A DNA stretch of 64,000 bases from Natronorubrum aibiense. GTDB taxonomy: Archaea > Halobacteriota > Halobacteria > Halobacteriales > Natrialbaceae. Positions 33,917 to 43,333 of the stretch are shown piece by piece. A program made the translations under genes and the position numbers. How positions within the stretch are numbered: the stretch's first letter is position 1; the number at the start of each line of letters is the position of its first letter. The DNA lies in the NCBI RefSeq assembly GCF_009392895.1, contig NZ_CP045491.1, forward strand, positions 143,311 through 207,310, given 5' to 3'. Under the pieces are notes generated by a model that worked only from the letters and a program-made list of their open reading frames with translations, was not told where the DNA came from and did no database searches.

Positions 33917-34984
33917 TTACGACTCGACCTGTTGCTCGAGGTGGCGGACGATTCGCGTCGCCGCGTTGCCACTGCCGTAGAGGTCGGGCTTTGCCGGTGG
34001 ATCGGCGGCGGCGCGGACGGCGTCGACGATCTGTGTCGTGTTCGCGCCGACGAGTGCGTTCCACCCGGCGTCGACGGTTTCCATCCACTCCGTCGTCTCA
34101 CGAAGGGTCACACAGGGCGTGTCCAGGTAGAACGCCTCCTTCTGGACGCCGCCGGAGTCCGTCGCGACGCAGTTGGCTCCCTCGACGAGCGTGATGAACC
34201 GACCGTAGTTGACAGGGTCGATGACGTCGGTCGCGGTCGTCGCACGGTCCCAGAGCCCGTATTCGTGCAGTGCGGCGACCGTCCGCGGGTGGGCGGGGAA
34301 GACTACCGGGGTGTCGAGTCGGTCGAACGCGTCGATGATCGCCTCGAGTCGATCCCGGTTGTCCGTGTTCTTGGCGCGGTGGACCGTCGCGAGGACGTAC
34401 TCGTCGGGAACGTCGCCCGCGTCGACCCCGTTCGTGTGGAGTTCGTCGCGAATCTGGAGGAGCGTATCGTACATCACGTCGCCCGTGATGAACACGCCGT
34501 CGGTAATTCCCTCCTGCTCGAGGGTCGCTTTCGCGTGGGGTCCGGGGGTAAACAGCAGATCGGAGCAGTGATCGGTGAGCCGTCGATTCACCTCCTCAGG
34601 CATCGACCAGTCGTGGGATCGCAAGCCGGCTTCGACGTGGGCGAGCACCGGGGACGACGGCGATTTCGCCGCCACGAGCGCGCCCGCGAGCGTCGAGTTG
34701 GTGTCGCCGTACACGAGGATTACGTCGGGCAATTCGTCGTCGACGATCCGTTCTAACTCGGTCATCATCGCGGCGGTCTGGCGGGCGTGAGAGTCGGAGC
34801 CGACACCGAGGTGAAACTCCGGCTCCGGCAGGGCGAGTTCGTCGAAAAACACCTCGGAGAGTTCGGCATCGTAGTGTTGGCCGGTGTGAACGAGCAGTTC
34901 GTCGTGCTCGCCTCGCAACTGCTGTGAGACGGCCGCTGCCTTGACGAACTGCGGTCTGGCACCGACGATCGACAGGATGTCCAT
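33917..34984 (-). CDS. wecB: UDP-N-acetylglucosamine 2-epimerase (non-hydrolysing)
   Basis: This is a 355-residue enzyme interconverting UDP-GlcNAc and UDP-ManNAc in the cytoplasm. Family signatures are all present: IVGARPQFVKAA at the N-terminus, VYGDTNSTLAGAL, HVEAGLRSHDWSMPEEVNRRLTDH, LATVHRAKNTDN, and CVATDSGGVQKEAFYL near the C-terminus. The length matches bacterial WecB (about 375) well. The ATG at 34984 starts MDILSIVGARP exactly; an upstream in-frame extension to 35221 is Arg/Ser-rich and rejected. It supplies ManNAc for the surface glycan. The UDP-ManNAc dehydrogenase that often accompanies it is not in the window. Confidence 0.95.
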   Translation of the reverse strand: MDILSIVGARPQFVKAAAVSQQLRGEHDELLVHTGQHYDAELSEVFFDELALPEPEFHLGVGSDSHARQTAAMMTELERIVDDELPDVILVYGDTNSTLAGALVAAKSPSSPVLAHVEAGLRSHDWSMPEEVNRRLTDHCSDLLFTPGPHAKATLEQEGITDGVFITGDVMYDTLLQIRDELHTNGVDAGDVPDEYVLATVHRAKNTDNRDRLEAIIDAFDRLDTPVVFPAHPRTVAALHEYGLWDRATTATDVIDPVNYGRFITLVEGANCVATDSGGVQKEAFYLDTPCVTLRETTEWMETVDAGWNALVGANTTQIVDAVRAAADPPAKPDLYGSGNAATRIVRHLEQQVES

Positions 34985-35281
34985 CAGCGTCCCACCTCGT
35001 TCGATCGGTCGCCCCCGATGCTCATTGGGTGTGCGTCGGCGTCTGAGGCGCCGCTCGAGTCTCCCTCGAGCGGTTTGCCGGCATCCGCTGGCACGATCTG
35101 CCGACGGCTGTGTCGGTTGTACTCGGTCGAATAGTCGCTCCATTGCCCTCGAATCATACTCTGGTTGACCATCTGTCACCGCGACAGACACGGGCTTAGT
35201 AAATAGTCGGATAACGGACACTCAGTTTTGGCGGAGAGAATCTCGGCCTGACACGTTCGCGATCGAGTCGTTGGCTAGGAC

Positions 35282-35536
35282 TTACGGTGTCCGGAATATC
35301 GGATCGAGATACCGGGCCGGTAGGCCCTCGAGCCGATTCCACAGTCGGTGTGGCCATGGTCGAACGGTCGCGGCGTCCCCTTCGGACTCGAGTCGGACGG
35401 TCGTTGCTGGTTCCGACGTGCGTTCGAATCGGTCGCGTGTGTCCGAGCGTGCGCCCGCTGTGACCACGGAGCCGACGAACGTGACGACGCTGACCGCTGC
35501 AGTTGCGATGCCAAACAGTGTCTTGTACCGGGTCAT
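35282..35536 (-). CDS. Small predicted membrane-anchored protein
   Basis: This is an 84-residue frame. The N-terminus (MTRYKTLFGIATAAVSVVTF) is a plausible signal anchor, and the rest is hydrophilic and ends RYLDPIFRTP. It lies 297 bp upstream of wecB on the same strand. I do not recognise a family. The composition is only moderately haloarchaeal, so it may be a chance frame. The ATG at 35536 is chosen over 35545. Confidence 0.4.
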   Translation of the reverse strand: MTRYKTLFGIATAAVSVVTFVGSVVTAGARSDTRDRFERTSEPATTVRLESEGDAATVRPWPHRLWNRLEGLPARYLDPIFRTP

Positions 35537-36006
35537 TGGTCTCACTTGGTGTTCCGTATGGTCGAGCCACCGCCGTCGACCGCCGCCCGCTGCGTTCGGT
35601 CAGGGTTGGCGTCTCGGCATACGGTTCTCAACTGAACATCATTGGGTCGCTTAATTATAGACGTAGTTATGTGTCACACGGGTACCCTACCGGCCTTTCT
35701 CCCCGTTGAAGCGGTCGTCTCACGCGCCAATCGAACATCGAGTGAGTATGCCACAGGTACCAATTTCGACGGCGGACTCGACCAACCACTGACCGTACGG
35801 TATCGGAGCCACTGAACGTCATTGCACACCGCATCGCACGACGGCTGTGCGATCCGTGTGTCACTCGGTTCAGTCGTTACTATCGGCGTAGTTTCCACAT
35901 ACTGCGAGTAGCGGCACTCTACAGTCGGCCGCACTGGTCGTCTGATGCGGTCAACCCTGCTCGAGTGACGCCAGTACCGCGACAGTGCTGTCTCCGTTCA
36001 CCCCGG
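35537..36006. other. Gene-free region with MITE copy C
   Basis: Apart from the MITE-like element at 35801-35883 and the AT-rich promoter-like TTAATTATAGACGTAGTTATG near 35650, nothing recognisable is present. Confidence 0.5.
35801..35883 (+). mobile_element. MITE-like palindromic element, copy C (83 bp)
   Basis: The ends are TATCGGAGCCACTGAACG and CGGTTCAGTCGTTACTAT, a degenerate terminal inverted repeat. The core is a stem, ATCGCAC (35833-35839) and GTGCGAT (35847-35853), with loop GACGGCT, the same loop as in copy A read in reverse. Confidence 0.65.
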
Positions 36007-37599
36007 TCACTCCATGTAGCCGAGTCCTTTCAGCCGGTCCTCGACGTCGGTAAAGTCGTCGTCGACGTCTTCACCGTGTTCGGTTTTCGAGACACCCGTT
36101 CGCTCGACTTTGGTCGCTGCGGGCGTACTCTCCTCGTCGAACGCGTCGAACAGCACACGTCCGTCTGCGTTTTTCGGGACGGGTTCGCCGATGCCGTGTA
36201 GCAGGGTCGGGGCGATGTCGACGACGCGTGCACCGCGAAGCGTTGCGCCGGCCTCGACTGATGGTCCACGACAGAGGACGATTCCCTCTTTGCGGTGACT
36301 TGCTGCGTACGTCCCGGTGTCGCCGGTCGGCTCGCCAGTCAGTGCATTGCGAGCCTCGTAGACCCCTCGCCCGTTGACGATCAGATCCGGCGACCCGTCG
36401 TCGGTCGGGAACAGGTCGTCGCCGTCGAAGACGTCGAGCATCCGCGCGCCGCTGTCGTCCGTCACCGACTCGAACAGATCGGTTAGTTCGGCTTTGATCG
36501 CCGGAATCTGATCGGGATCGACGACACCGTTTTCGAACCGTCCAGTGTCGTTTACATAACAGTTGCCGGAACCGTGGACGAACGCGACCGTCTGATCGTA
36601 GTCGACGTCGTACAGCGCGTGATCGCCCGGAATCTGTTCGGCAACCGAGTCGACGAGCGCCCGGGGAAGCGTCGAGACGATCATCTCCTCGGAGATGCCG
36701 AGGCGATCGAGCGCGCCCGTGATGCGGTCTCTCGAGATGCCGAGACTCGCGAGTGCGCCGCGAGCGCCGTCGTCTTCTTCCCGGAACAGATAGCCTTCCC
36801 GCTCGAGGAAGTGATTGACGTAGACCAGTTCCTCGATCGGGCCGAACCCGTGGTCGGAGACGACGTAGAGGTCGGCGCCATGGCGATCCGTATACGCCAT
36901 CACCTCGCCTAAGATCTCGTCGAGTTTCTTGTAGTGGGCGAGAAGCCGATCCATGTCCCAGATGAGGTGCTGGAAGCGGTCTGGGGCCGTGTAGACGAAA
37001 AAGAACAGCCGCCAGTCGTCGCCGGCCTCGTCCATCTGCAACTGCATGAGTTCGCGGCGGTTCGCGAGCATGTCGTCGACGGCGAGCTCGAACTCGTCGA
37101 GCCTGTCAGCGTAGTCGGGGTAATCGAGACTGATCTCGTAGTCGGGGATTCGCGACTCGATTTCGGACTTGAGTTCCGGCGGATGTGTGTACGCTTTGTC
37201 CGTCGACGGGGTCATCATCCCCGTCACCATCGTGCCATCGATCTCTCGGGCTGGATAGGTCATCGGGACGTTGCCGACGTGGGCCGGCGACACCTGTTCC
37301 CAGAGCGCCGGTTGTTGGAGATCGTGGCTCGTGTACATCTCGTGGGAGTAGCCCGACGAGAGATTTTGGAACCCGTAGATGCCGTGTTTGTCTGGCCAGA
37401 CTCCAGTTGCGATCGACGGCCACGCGAGTGGCGTCGTCGCGGGCTGTGTGCTCTCGAGGGTCCCCGAGGCGCCGTCGTCGCGCATTCGGGCGAAGTTCGG
37501 GAGTTCACCCTCGTCGCTCCACTGTTCGATAAGATTCCACGGTACGCCGTCGAAACCGAGCACGAACGCTCGCTCGGCTGTCGAAGAGGACCTGCTCAT
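36007..37599 (-). CDS. Alkaline-phosphatase-superfamily phosphohydrolase (COG3379-like), subgroup II
   Basis: This is a 530-residue paralog of the 20923-22512 protein. The metal Asp is in LGFDGVPWNLI (D17), and T56 in ATTPLAWPSIATG is the predicted nucleophile. VVSDHGFGPIEELVYVN and ASHRKEGIVLCRGPSV give the remaining metal ligands. It ends VEDRLKGLGYME. The start at 37599 (MSRSSSTAERAF) aligns with the paralog; the extension to 37677 is rejected. It is divergent from the deacetylase-like gene at 37874, with class 1 motifs for both between them. Unlike the other three AP genes, it has no adjacent FemAB gene. Confidence 0.85.
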   Translation of the reverse strand: MSRSSSTAERAFVLGFDGVPWNLIEQWSDEGELPNFARMRDDGASGTLESTQPATTPLAWPSIATGVWPDKHGIYGFQNLSSGYSHEMYTSHDLQQPALWEQVSPAHVGNVPMTYPAREIDGTMVTGMMTPSTDKAYTHPPELKSEIESRIPDYEISLDYPDYADRLDEFELAVDDMLANRRELMQLQMDEAGDDWRLFFFVYTAPDRFQHLIWDMDRLLAHYKKLDEILGEVMAYTDRHGADLYVVSDHGFGPIEELVYVNHFLEREGYLFREEDDGARGALASLGISRDRITGALDRLGISEEMIVSTLPRALVDSVAEQIPGDHALYDVDYDQTVAFVHGSGNCYVNDTGRFENGVVDPDQIPAIKAELTDLFESVTDDSGARMLDVFDGDDLFPTDDGSPDLIVNGRGVYEARNALTGEPTGDTGTYAASHRKEGIVLCRGPSVEAGATLRGARVVDIAPTLLHGIGEPVPKNADGRVLFDAFDEESTPAATKVERTGVSKTEHGEDVDDDFTDVEDRLKGLGYME

Positions 37600-37656
37600 G
37601 ATTGGATATTGAGACGTTTGTGACGCCTGCTGTCCTGCAGATACCGAGATGACTGC

Positions 37657-37664
37657 TTTGTTAT
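37657..37664 (-). promoter_or_regulatory. Class 1 motif ATAACAAA
   Basis: Exact minus-strand match in CCCATAACAAAGC, 58 bp upstream of the start at 37599. Confidence 0.55.
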
Positions 37665-37812
37665 GGGGATATTTCACGCCACTTCCTCCAGTGAGTGGTC
37701 GATTTAGTCGTTCTACTGCCGAAATTCACCATATACTGTACGACGGTTTCATCGGCCGTACTGTCGCACTACATCGCCCGTTATCGAAGCTATCAACGCT
37801 GAAAGGTAACCC

Positions 37813-37820
37813 ATAACAAA
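37813..37820 (+). promoter_or_regulatory. Class 1 motif ATAACAAA
   Basis: Exact plus-strand match in CCCATAACAAAACCG, 61 bp upstream of the GTG at 37874. It shares the CCC prefix with the sites at 31379 and 37664. Confidence 0.55.
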
Positions 37821-37873
37821 ACCGTCCGTCGGACAGCATCGCTCTATGAATCACGTGCTATGGCTGTCTACTG

Positions 37874-38839
37874 GTGGTGGATCCCGTGGGTAGTGTCGTT
37901 CTCTCCCTGGATGCCGAGCTCGGCTGGGGGTTTCACGATCTCGCGGATCCACCGTCCGACCGCGTCGAGTCGGGCCGTCGTGGCTGGTCTGTGATGCTCG
38001 AGTTGCTCGAGGAGTTCGACGTCCCGGCGACGTGGGCCGTCGTCGGCCACCTCATGCTCGATTCCTGCGACGGCACTCACACTGAGCACCCGACCCCAGA
38101 GGGCTGGTTCGAACGCGAACGCGGCGAGTGGCAGGACCGTGAGGATCTGCGGTTCGGACGCGACCTCGTTACCGACCTTCTTGAATCCGATGTCGACCAC
38201 GAGTTCGCCAGTCACACGTTCTCGCACGTGCTGTTCGGCCACCCACAGACGGATCGCGAACTCGCCGCTGCTGAACTCAAGCGCAGCATCGAGGTCGCGA
38301 CCGAGTGGGACTGTTCGTTCGAGTCGTTCATCTATCCGCGAAACGCCGTTGGGCACCGCGACGTCCTCGCCGAGTACGGCGTCTCCACCTACCGTGGGTG
38401 GACGCCGAACCGTGAGGGGGCACGTGCCGTGTTCGATTCGATGGTTCGCGACCAGTCACTGCTCGTTGAACCCTATATCGACGACTACGGGCTGGTGAAC
38501 GTGCCAGCGTCGCTGTTTCTGTTCGGCTTCGAGGGTCCGGCCCGGACCGTCGCGGAGTCGATTTGGGAGGACCCGATGGTCGCGCTGGCTCGCCGCGGTA
38601 TCGACGAGGCTGCGGCCAACGACGGCACGTTCCACATGTGGCTCCACCCGAACAACCTGACGACCGAACGGGACGACCAGCGCATGCGGGCGATTCTCTC
38701 CTATCTCGAGCGCCGACGGGCGGAGGCCGACCTCGCCGTCGAAACGATGGCCGACGTGGCCCAGCGAGTTCGGCACTCACGCGGTGTCGACGGCGTGTCA
38801 ACACGGATCGATACGCAGGCCAAAGCGAGCTGGAACTGA
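37874..38839 (+). CDS. Polysaccharide deacetylase-like protein
   Basis: This is a 321-residue protein. Motif 1 is VVLSLDAELGWG (D-x-E), and motif 2 is FASHTFSHVLFGH (H-[ST]-x-x-H metal ligands). FIYPRNAVGHRDVLAEYG matches the motif 3 R-P-x-x-x region of NodB-like enzymes, and FHMWLHPNNL carries the late His. It probably deacylates an amino sugar in the glycan or its lipid-linked precursor; no signal peptide is seen. The start must be GTG (37874 or 37877), since no in-frame ATG lies upstream. It stands between the AP-superfamily gene and the oxidoreductase operon. Confidence 0.8.
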   Translation: MVDPVGSVVLSLDAELGWGFHDLADPPSDRVESGRRGWSVMLELLEEFDVPATWAVVGHLMLDSCDGTHTEHPTPEGWFERERGEWQDREDLRFGRDLVTDLLESDVDHEFASHTFSHVLFGHPQTDRELAAAELKRSIEVATEWDCSFESFIYPRNAVGHRDVLAEYGVSTYRGWTPNREGARAVFDSMVRDQSLLVEPYIDDYGLVNVPASLFLFGFEGPARTVAESIWEDPMVALARRGIDEAAANDGTFHMWLHPNNLTTERDDQRMRAILSYLERRRAEADLAVETMADVAQRVRHSRGVDGVSTRIDTQAKASWN

Positions 38840-38942
38840 CCGCTTCCTTGCGAACGGCTTGCACGATGGCCTCGAAGGGGCGTACTACACCTGTGGATAT
38901 GAAAACGATAACAAAGCCCGCAGCGGGCCCGGTCTGGGGCAG

Positions 38943-40046
38943 ATGCCACCAACAGTTCTCGGCCGATGGACCGACTCGAGCGCGCTCTCTCTTGGCGTCC
39001 TCGGCGTCGGAAATATCGGCATGGTACACCTGAAATCGGCACTCGCGATGCCCGACGTTGACGTCGTCGCGGCTGCCGATGCGCTGCCGGCTAACCGCGA
39101 CCGAGCCGAACGCGCCGGTGTGGCCCGCACGTACGACGACTATACGACGCTGCTCGACGCCGAAGACCTCGACGTGGCGGTCGTCGCTCTTCCACCGTTT
39201 CTCCACGCCGACGCCGTCGAGTGTGCCGCAGACGCTGGGGTCGACGTTTTCGTCGAGAAACCGCTCGCTCGCTCGACTGACGAGGCCGACGAGCTGCTCG
39301 AGACGGCTCGCGAGGCGGGTATCGCTGTCGGCGTCGACCACACGCTTCGCTACCAGCCCGACATGGAAGGTGTCAAGGCCGACTACGACGACGGCACCGT
39401 CGGGCACGTTCCCTACGCCTCGATCACGCGACTCAACGATCACCCGCTCGGTCGCCCACCCGCCGACGATGCGCCGCCGGAATGGCCGCTCGATCCCGAC
39501 GCCGCCGGTGGCGGCTCGCTGATCGAACTCGGCGTTCACTGTTTCGACGTCCTCGAGTGGCTCTTCGGCGACCTCGAGGTTCGGGACGCGACGATGGGCC
39601 AGAGCTTCGACATTCCCGCCGAAGACGCCGCGACAGTGTTGCTTCAGGCGCCGGAGACGGGAACGACGATCTCGCTCCACTGCGGGACCTACCAGTGGGA
39701 GCAGCTTCCGGAGGTCAACACGCGCTTGCGACTCGAGGGGATCACGGGGTCGATCAGCAATCAGGACCACCTGCCCGAGAACTTCTACGCGAGCGCAGCG
39801 ACGGCGGCACTCTCGAACGTCGCGAGCCGGTTCACGAACAGCGAGCCGGACGTCTTCGGACCGACGTTCTACCTGCAGGCCCACTACAACGCGCTGGAAG
39901 ATTTCTGTGACGCCATCCGGGACGGCGAGACGCCACCGGTCGACGGGGCCGACGGCCGGCGAACACTCGAACTCGCCGAGACTGCCTACGAACTCGCCCA
40001 GGAGGCCGACACTGAGTCACTCGAGATCCCGGAGGTGCTGTCGTGA
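38943..40046 (+). CDS. Gfo/Idh/MocA-family NAD(P)-dependent oxidoreductase
   Basis: This is a 367-residue protein. The Rossmann domain begins LGVLGVGNIGMVHLKSAL (G-x-G-x-x-G). The catalytic EKP motif is in VDVFVEKPLARSTDEADELL, and the C-terminal alpha/beta domain has GGGSLIELGVHCFDVLEWLFGD, where the His and Asp are typical catalytic positions. It oxidises or reduces a sugar or sugar nucleotide. The ATG at 38943 (MPPTVLGRW) is chosen; the longer frame has an atypical leader. It is the first gene of a three-gene unit, and its TGA overlaps the next gene's GTG (40043-40046). Confidence 0.9.
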   Translation: MPPTVLGRWTDSSALSLGVLGVGNIGMVHLKSALAMPDVDVVAAADALPANRDRAERAGVARTYDDYTTLLDAEDLDVAVVALPPFLHADAVECAADAGVDVFVEKPLARSTDEADELLETAREAGIAVGVDHTLRYQPDMEGVKADYDDGTVGHVPYASITRLNDHPLGRPPADDAPPEWPLDPDAAGGGSLIELGVHCFDVLEWLFGDLEVRDATMGQSFDIPAEDAATVLLQAPETGTTISLHCGTYQWEQLPEVNTRLRLEGITGSISNQDHLPENFYASAATAALSNVASRFTNSEPDVFGPTFYLQAHYNALEDFCDAIRDGETPPVDGADGRRTLELAETAYELAQEADTESLEIPEVLS

Positions 40047-40978
40047 GCGTTCACGTTGCCGCCGTCGATGCCTCCGAGCGACGAGGTGGGTGGACGACCG
40101 ACATCGACCGGCGGCTGGCGATCCTCGAGTCGCCAGTTCGTGCCGTGCTCGAGCCCTACGCCGATGCACTTTCGGATGCCGACCGAATTACACTCGTACC
40201 CGACGCTCACTACCCGTTCCATCCGTCGACGGGAATGGTCACCGATCCCGCCGTGCTCGGGACGATCGCCGCTGTGCTCGAGACACGAACCGACGCCGAC
40301 ATCGCCGTCGCCGGGGCGACCGACGATCGCATCGCGTTCGACCGCGCCGCTGGCTATCTGGGCTATCCGTCTGTTCTCGAGCGGTTCGACGCGACGCTGG
40401 TCGACCTCGCAGACGAACCCCGGCGGAATCGTGTCGTCTCGGTGCCGGACCAGCAGCTCTCGGTATCCGTCCCAGAACGACTTCTCGAGAGCGCCGTCGT
40501 CGCCGTTCCGTCGCTTCGTCCCACTCGAGACGGGCCCGTCGCCGGGGGAATGCGCACACTCGGGCGACTCGCCGCGAGTGTCGCCGACGCCGACCTGACT
40601 GCTATCGGCACGACACGGGCTATCGAGCCCGCATTCACCGTCCTGGATGCGACGACCGCCTACGGTGGTGATCCGATTGCGGCCGACACGCTGGTCGCGG
40701 GGCCGACACCGCAAGTCGACGCGATCGGTTCGTCGTTACTCGGCCGCTCGCTCGAGGACGATCCGGTGCTCAGACACACGCTCGATGCCGACGAGCCGGC
40801 GATCACTGTCGAGAGCGCTGACGACGCCGCTGTCGATCTCGCGGCGCTTCGCCGCCGGTTGCCCGACGGCGAGTTGCCGCCGCCCGACGACACCCATCCG
40901 GCCGTCTCGACTGCCTACCGACTGTACGCCGCGGTGGCCGGCGATGCCGTCCCGCCACAGCTGGAGCAACGCCGATGA
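40043..40978 (+). CDS. DUF362-like protein in a sugar-modification operon
   Basis: This is a 311-residue protein with the DUF362 N-terminal pattern (ITLVPDAHYPFHPSTGMVTDPAVLGTIAAVLE, DIAVAGATDD, FDRAAGYLGYPSVLER). It lacks the Cys-rich ferredoxin-like region that many DUF362 proteins carry, so no Fe-S cluster is expected. The biochemical role of the family is uncertain. It overlaps both the upstream oxidoreductase (GTGA, 40043-40046) and the downstream epimerase (ATGA, 40975-40978), so all three are translationally coupled and probably act on the same substrate. Confidence 0.75.
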   Translation: MSVHVAAVDASERRGGWTTDIDRRLAILESPVRAVLEPYADALSDADRITLVPDAHYPFHPSTGMVTDPAVLGTIAAVLETRTDADIAVAGATDDRIAFDRAAGYLGYPSVLERFDATLVDLADEPRRNRVVSVPDQQLSVSVPERLLESAVVAVPSLRPTRDGPVAGGMRTLGRLAASVADADLTAIGTTRAIEPAFTVLDATTAYGGDPIAADTLVAGPTPQVDAIGSSLLGRSLEDDPVLRHTLDADEPAITVESADDAAVDLAALRRRLPDGELPPPDDTHPAVSTAYRLYAAVAGDAVPPQLEQRR

Positions 40979-41940
40979 CGGGCCAAACTGCGGCCGTCAC
41001 CGGCGCGACGGGGTTTCTCGGCACGCGACTCTGTGATCTCCTGCTCGAGGCCGGGTGGGACGTTCGCGGCCTGAGCCGGCCGACGTCGGATCGTGGCGAC
41101 CTCGAGGGCGTCGATTGGCACGTCGGCGACCTGTTCGACGATGAGACGCTGCGAGCGCTGGTGGACGGCGCTGACGTTGTCTTCCACCTCGCCGGCGTTA
41201 GTCTCTGGAACGCAACTCCGGAGCAGGTCCACCGGGTCAACGTCGACGGGACCGAAAACGTCCTCGAGGCCTGTCGCGACGTCGATGCTGGACGACTCGT
41301 CTTTACTAGTACGGCCGGGACGCGCCGGCCGCCCGACGATCGACTGGTTGCGGACGAAACCGACGTCGCCGAACCCGTCGGAGCCTACCAATCCTCGAAG
41401 GCACGGGCGGAACGGCTGGTCGATCAGTACGCCGAGACCGACGGTGAGGCCGTCACCGTCCATCCGACGTCCATCTTCGGCCCCGGCGACGAGGCTTTTA
41501 CCGCCCAGTTGCTTTCGATGGGCGTCGACCCGACGATGCCGGCCCATCTCCCCGGCGGACTGAGCATCGTCGGCGTCTCCGACGTCGTCGACGGCATCGT
41601 CGCAGCCGCCGAACACGGTGTGAACGGCGAGCACTACCTCCTCGGCGGCGAGAACCTCACCTACAATCAGGCCGTCTCGAGGATCGCCAACGCCGTCGAC
41701 GGCTCTCCCGCTCGAATCCGCGTCCCGGCGACGGCGATCCACGCCGCCGGGCCGGTCGCCGAGGTCGCGAGTTCCGTCGCCGGTATCCGAATGTTCCCGT
41801 TCGACCGGCAGATGGCCCAGCTCGCGACCAAGCGGCTGTTTTATTCCTCGAGCAAGGCCAGCGAGGAACTCGGCTACGACTACCGGCCGCTCGAGGCCCA
41901 TCTGCCGGAGACGATGGCGTGGTACCGGTCCGAGTGCTAG
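40975..41940 (+). CDS. NAD-dependent nucleotide-sugar epimerase/dehydratase (extended SDR)
   Basis: This is a 321-residue extended short-chain dehydrogenase. The cofactor motif is AAVTGATGFLGTRL (G-x-x-G-x-x-G), followed by DVVFHLAGVSLWNATPEQVHRVNVDGTENVLEAC. The catalytic Tyr-x3-Lys is AYQSSKARAE, with FTSTAGTRRP providing the preceding Ser/Thr. HPTSIFGPGDEAF follows. It probably epimerises, reduces or dehydrates a nucleotide sugar. It is the last gene of the coupled operon starting at 38943. Confidence 0.9.
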   Translation: MTGQTAAVTGATGFLGTRLCDLLLEAGWDVRGLSRPTSDRGDLEGVDWHVGDLFDDETLRALVDGADVVFHLAGVSLWNATPEQVHRVNVDGTENVLEACRDVDAGRLVFTSTAGTRRPPDDRLVADETDVAEPVGAYQSSKARAERLVDQYAETDGEAVTVHPTSIFGPGDEAFTAQLLSMGVDPTMPAHLPGGLSIVGVSDVVDGIVAAAEHGVNGEHYLLGGENLTYNQAVSRIANAVDGSPARIRVPATAIHAAGPVAEVASSVAGIRMFPFDRQMAQLATKRLFYSSSKASEELGYDYRPLEAHLPETMAWYRSEC

Positions 41941-42084
41941 CTGTCGGTCCGTGTTCACCCCGACGTCTAGCGAGATGGGTTCTGATCGAAACCGTACCGC
42001 GAGGTCTCGAAACGTTCGAACGAGGGGTGTATTTCCGTCTAACTGTGCCACTCGAAAGCCGTGACACTACATGCTGATGACCCG

Positions 42085-43074
42085 TCAGTGGTGTCGCCGC
42101 GCGACCGCGTCGACGGCGGCCGTCACTCGTGGCCGAGTTCGTTTTTCCGTTCCGGCGACCTGCTCGTAGACCTCGAGCAACTGATCCGTGGTTCGGTCGA
42201 TACTTACGTCACGGGCAGCCTCGCGGCCGTTCGAGCGCTCCTCGCGCTGCAGCACGTTGATCAGCCCGTCGATCAGTTCCTCGTCGGTCGTCGCGACGTG
42301 GGAGGGAGAGACCCCAGCCAGTCGCTCGCGGACGTCGCCGACGTCGAGGGCGACCACGGGCAGATTACAGGCCAGCGCCTCTTTGACCGAGTTCGGCGAC
42401 CCCTCGCTGTCGGAGGTCAACAGCAGCGCGTCTGCGGCGTTCATGTAGTCGGCGACCGCGTCGTGGTCGACGCCGTGGACGACGCGGAGTTCGACCGGGC
42501 GCTCGAGCAGATTGTCGACCACCGAGACGATCCGTTTCGCTCGTGGGAGGTTCTTTACTTCGCGTTCGGGCGGGTACGGAAACAGCACCTGATAGGCGTC
42601 GCCGACGTCGTCCCAGCCGACGGCTTCGCGGGCCCGAGCCTGTGGTTTCGGCTGGAAGCGCTCTAAGTCGACGCCGTCGGGGATCACCCGGCAGTCCTGG
42701 CCCAGTTCCGAACGCATTCCTTCTGACATGACGATCACCTCGTCACACAGCGGCGCAGACGCGACGCTGATCGGCTTGACGGGACCGTGGACGTCTGACC
42801 CCCACAGCGACAACACGACCGGCGTTTGCCGCTGTGCCAGCGCCATCGGGGCCGTCAGCCCGTAGTGGGCGTGGATCAGGTCGTACCCGTTTCCCGCCTC
42901 GCGGATGACTTTCGGGACGGTACGGAGGTAATCGGTCGGCCCCCGTGCGGTGTCGGCGCTGACCTCGCCGGCGACCGACACCGTCGAAAACGAGACGCCG
43001 CGTTCCTCGAGGGCGGCCATCTGCTGGGTCATAAACGGCGCGTCGGCGTACGTCGTGAGCGTGAGGACGTGCAT
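42085..43074 (-). CDS. GT4-family glycosyltransferase
   Basis: This is a 329-residue GT-B enzyme. YDLIHAHYGLTAPMALAQRQTPVVLSLWGSDVHG forms the acceptor domain. IPDGVDLERFQP starts the donor domain, and LLLTSDSEGSPNSVKEALACNLPVVALDVGDVRERL is the E-x7-E nucleotide-sugar site of GT4. It is shorter than the GT4 at 23880. It is convergent with the epimerase operon and preceded by a class 1 motif. The sugar specificity cannot be read from the sequence. Confidence 0.9.
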   Translation of the reverse strand: MHVLTLTTYADAPFMTQQMAALEERGVSFSTVSVAGEVSADTARGPTDYLRTVPKVIREAGNGYDLIHAHYGLTAPMALAQRQTPVVLSLWGSDVHGPVKPISVASAPLCDEVIVMSEGMRSELGQDCRVIPDGVDLERFQPKPQARAREAVGWDDVGDAYQVLFPYPPEREVKNLPRAKRIVSVVDNLLERPVELRVVHGVDHDAVADYMNAADALLLTSDSEGSPNSVKEALACNLPVVALDVGDVRERLAGVSPSHVATTDEELIDGLINVLQREERSNGREAARDVSIDRTTDQLLEVYEQVAGTEKRTRPRVTAAVDAVARRHH

Positions 43075-43106
43075 CTCGAACTGCCGGAGAGAGGGCCCGG
43101 ACCCGT

Positions 43107-43114
43107 TTTGTTAT
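43107..43114 (-). promoter_or_regulatory. Class 1 motif ATAACAAA
   Basis: Exact minus-strand match in CTAGATAACAAAACGG, 33 bp upstream of the ATG at 43074. Confidence 0.6.
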
Positions 43115-43299
43115 CTAGTCTGCAGCGTCGCTGACGGTGCAGTCAATGCCGGAATACGTACTGCAACGGTCTGCTCGCTGGTGCTCCCCAATGTGGACTG
43201 AGACGGTCCGACGAGTTTTCTTCCCGTACACGCACATGTTCGAATCCGGCACTGTCCCGTCAGTTGCCGTATTCGGCCGCCTCGGGCCGTAGCAATACG

Positions 43300-43307
43300 A
43301 TTACAAA
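43300..43307 (+). promoter_or_regulatory. Class 1 motif, one mismatch (ATTACAAA)
   Basis: Plus-strand match in ACGATTACAAAGCAC, 34 bp upstream of the ATG at 43334. Confidence 0.45.
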
Positions 43308-43333
43308 GCACTGCTGGCGGCTATCCCGAGGCG

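Noticed and set aside
38328..39884. 518-codon minus-strand frame spanning deacetylase and oxidoreductase genes
   Set aside because: It crosses two well-recognised genes on the other strand and shows no motif.
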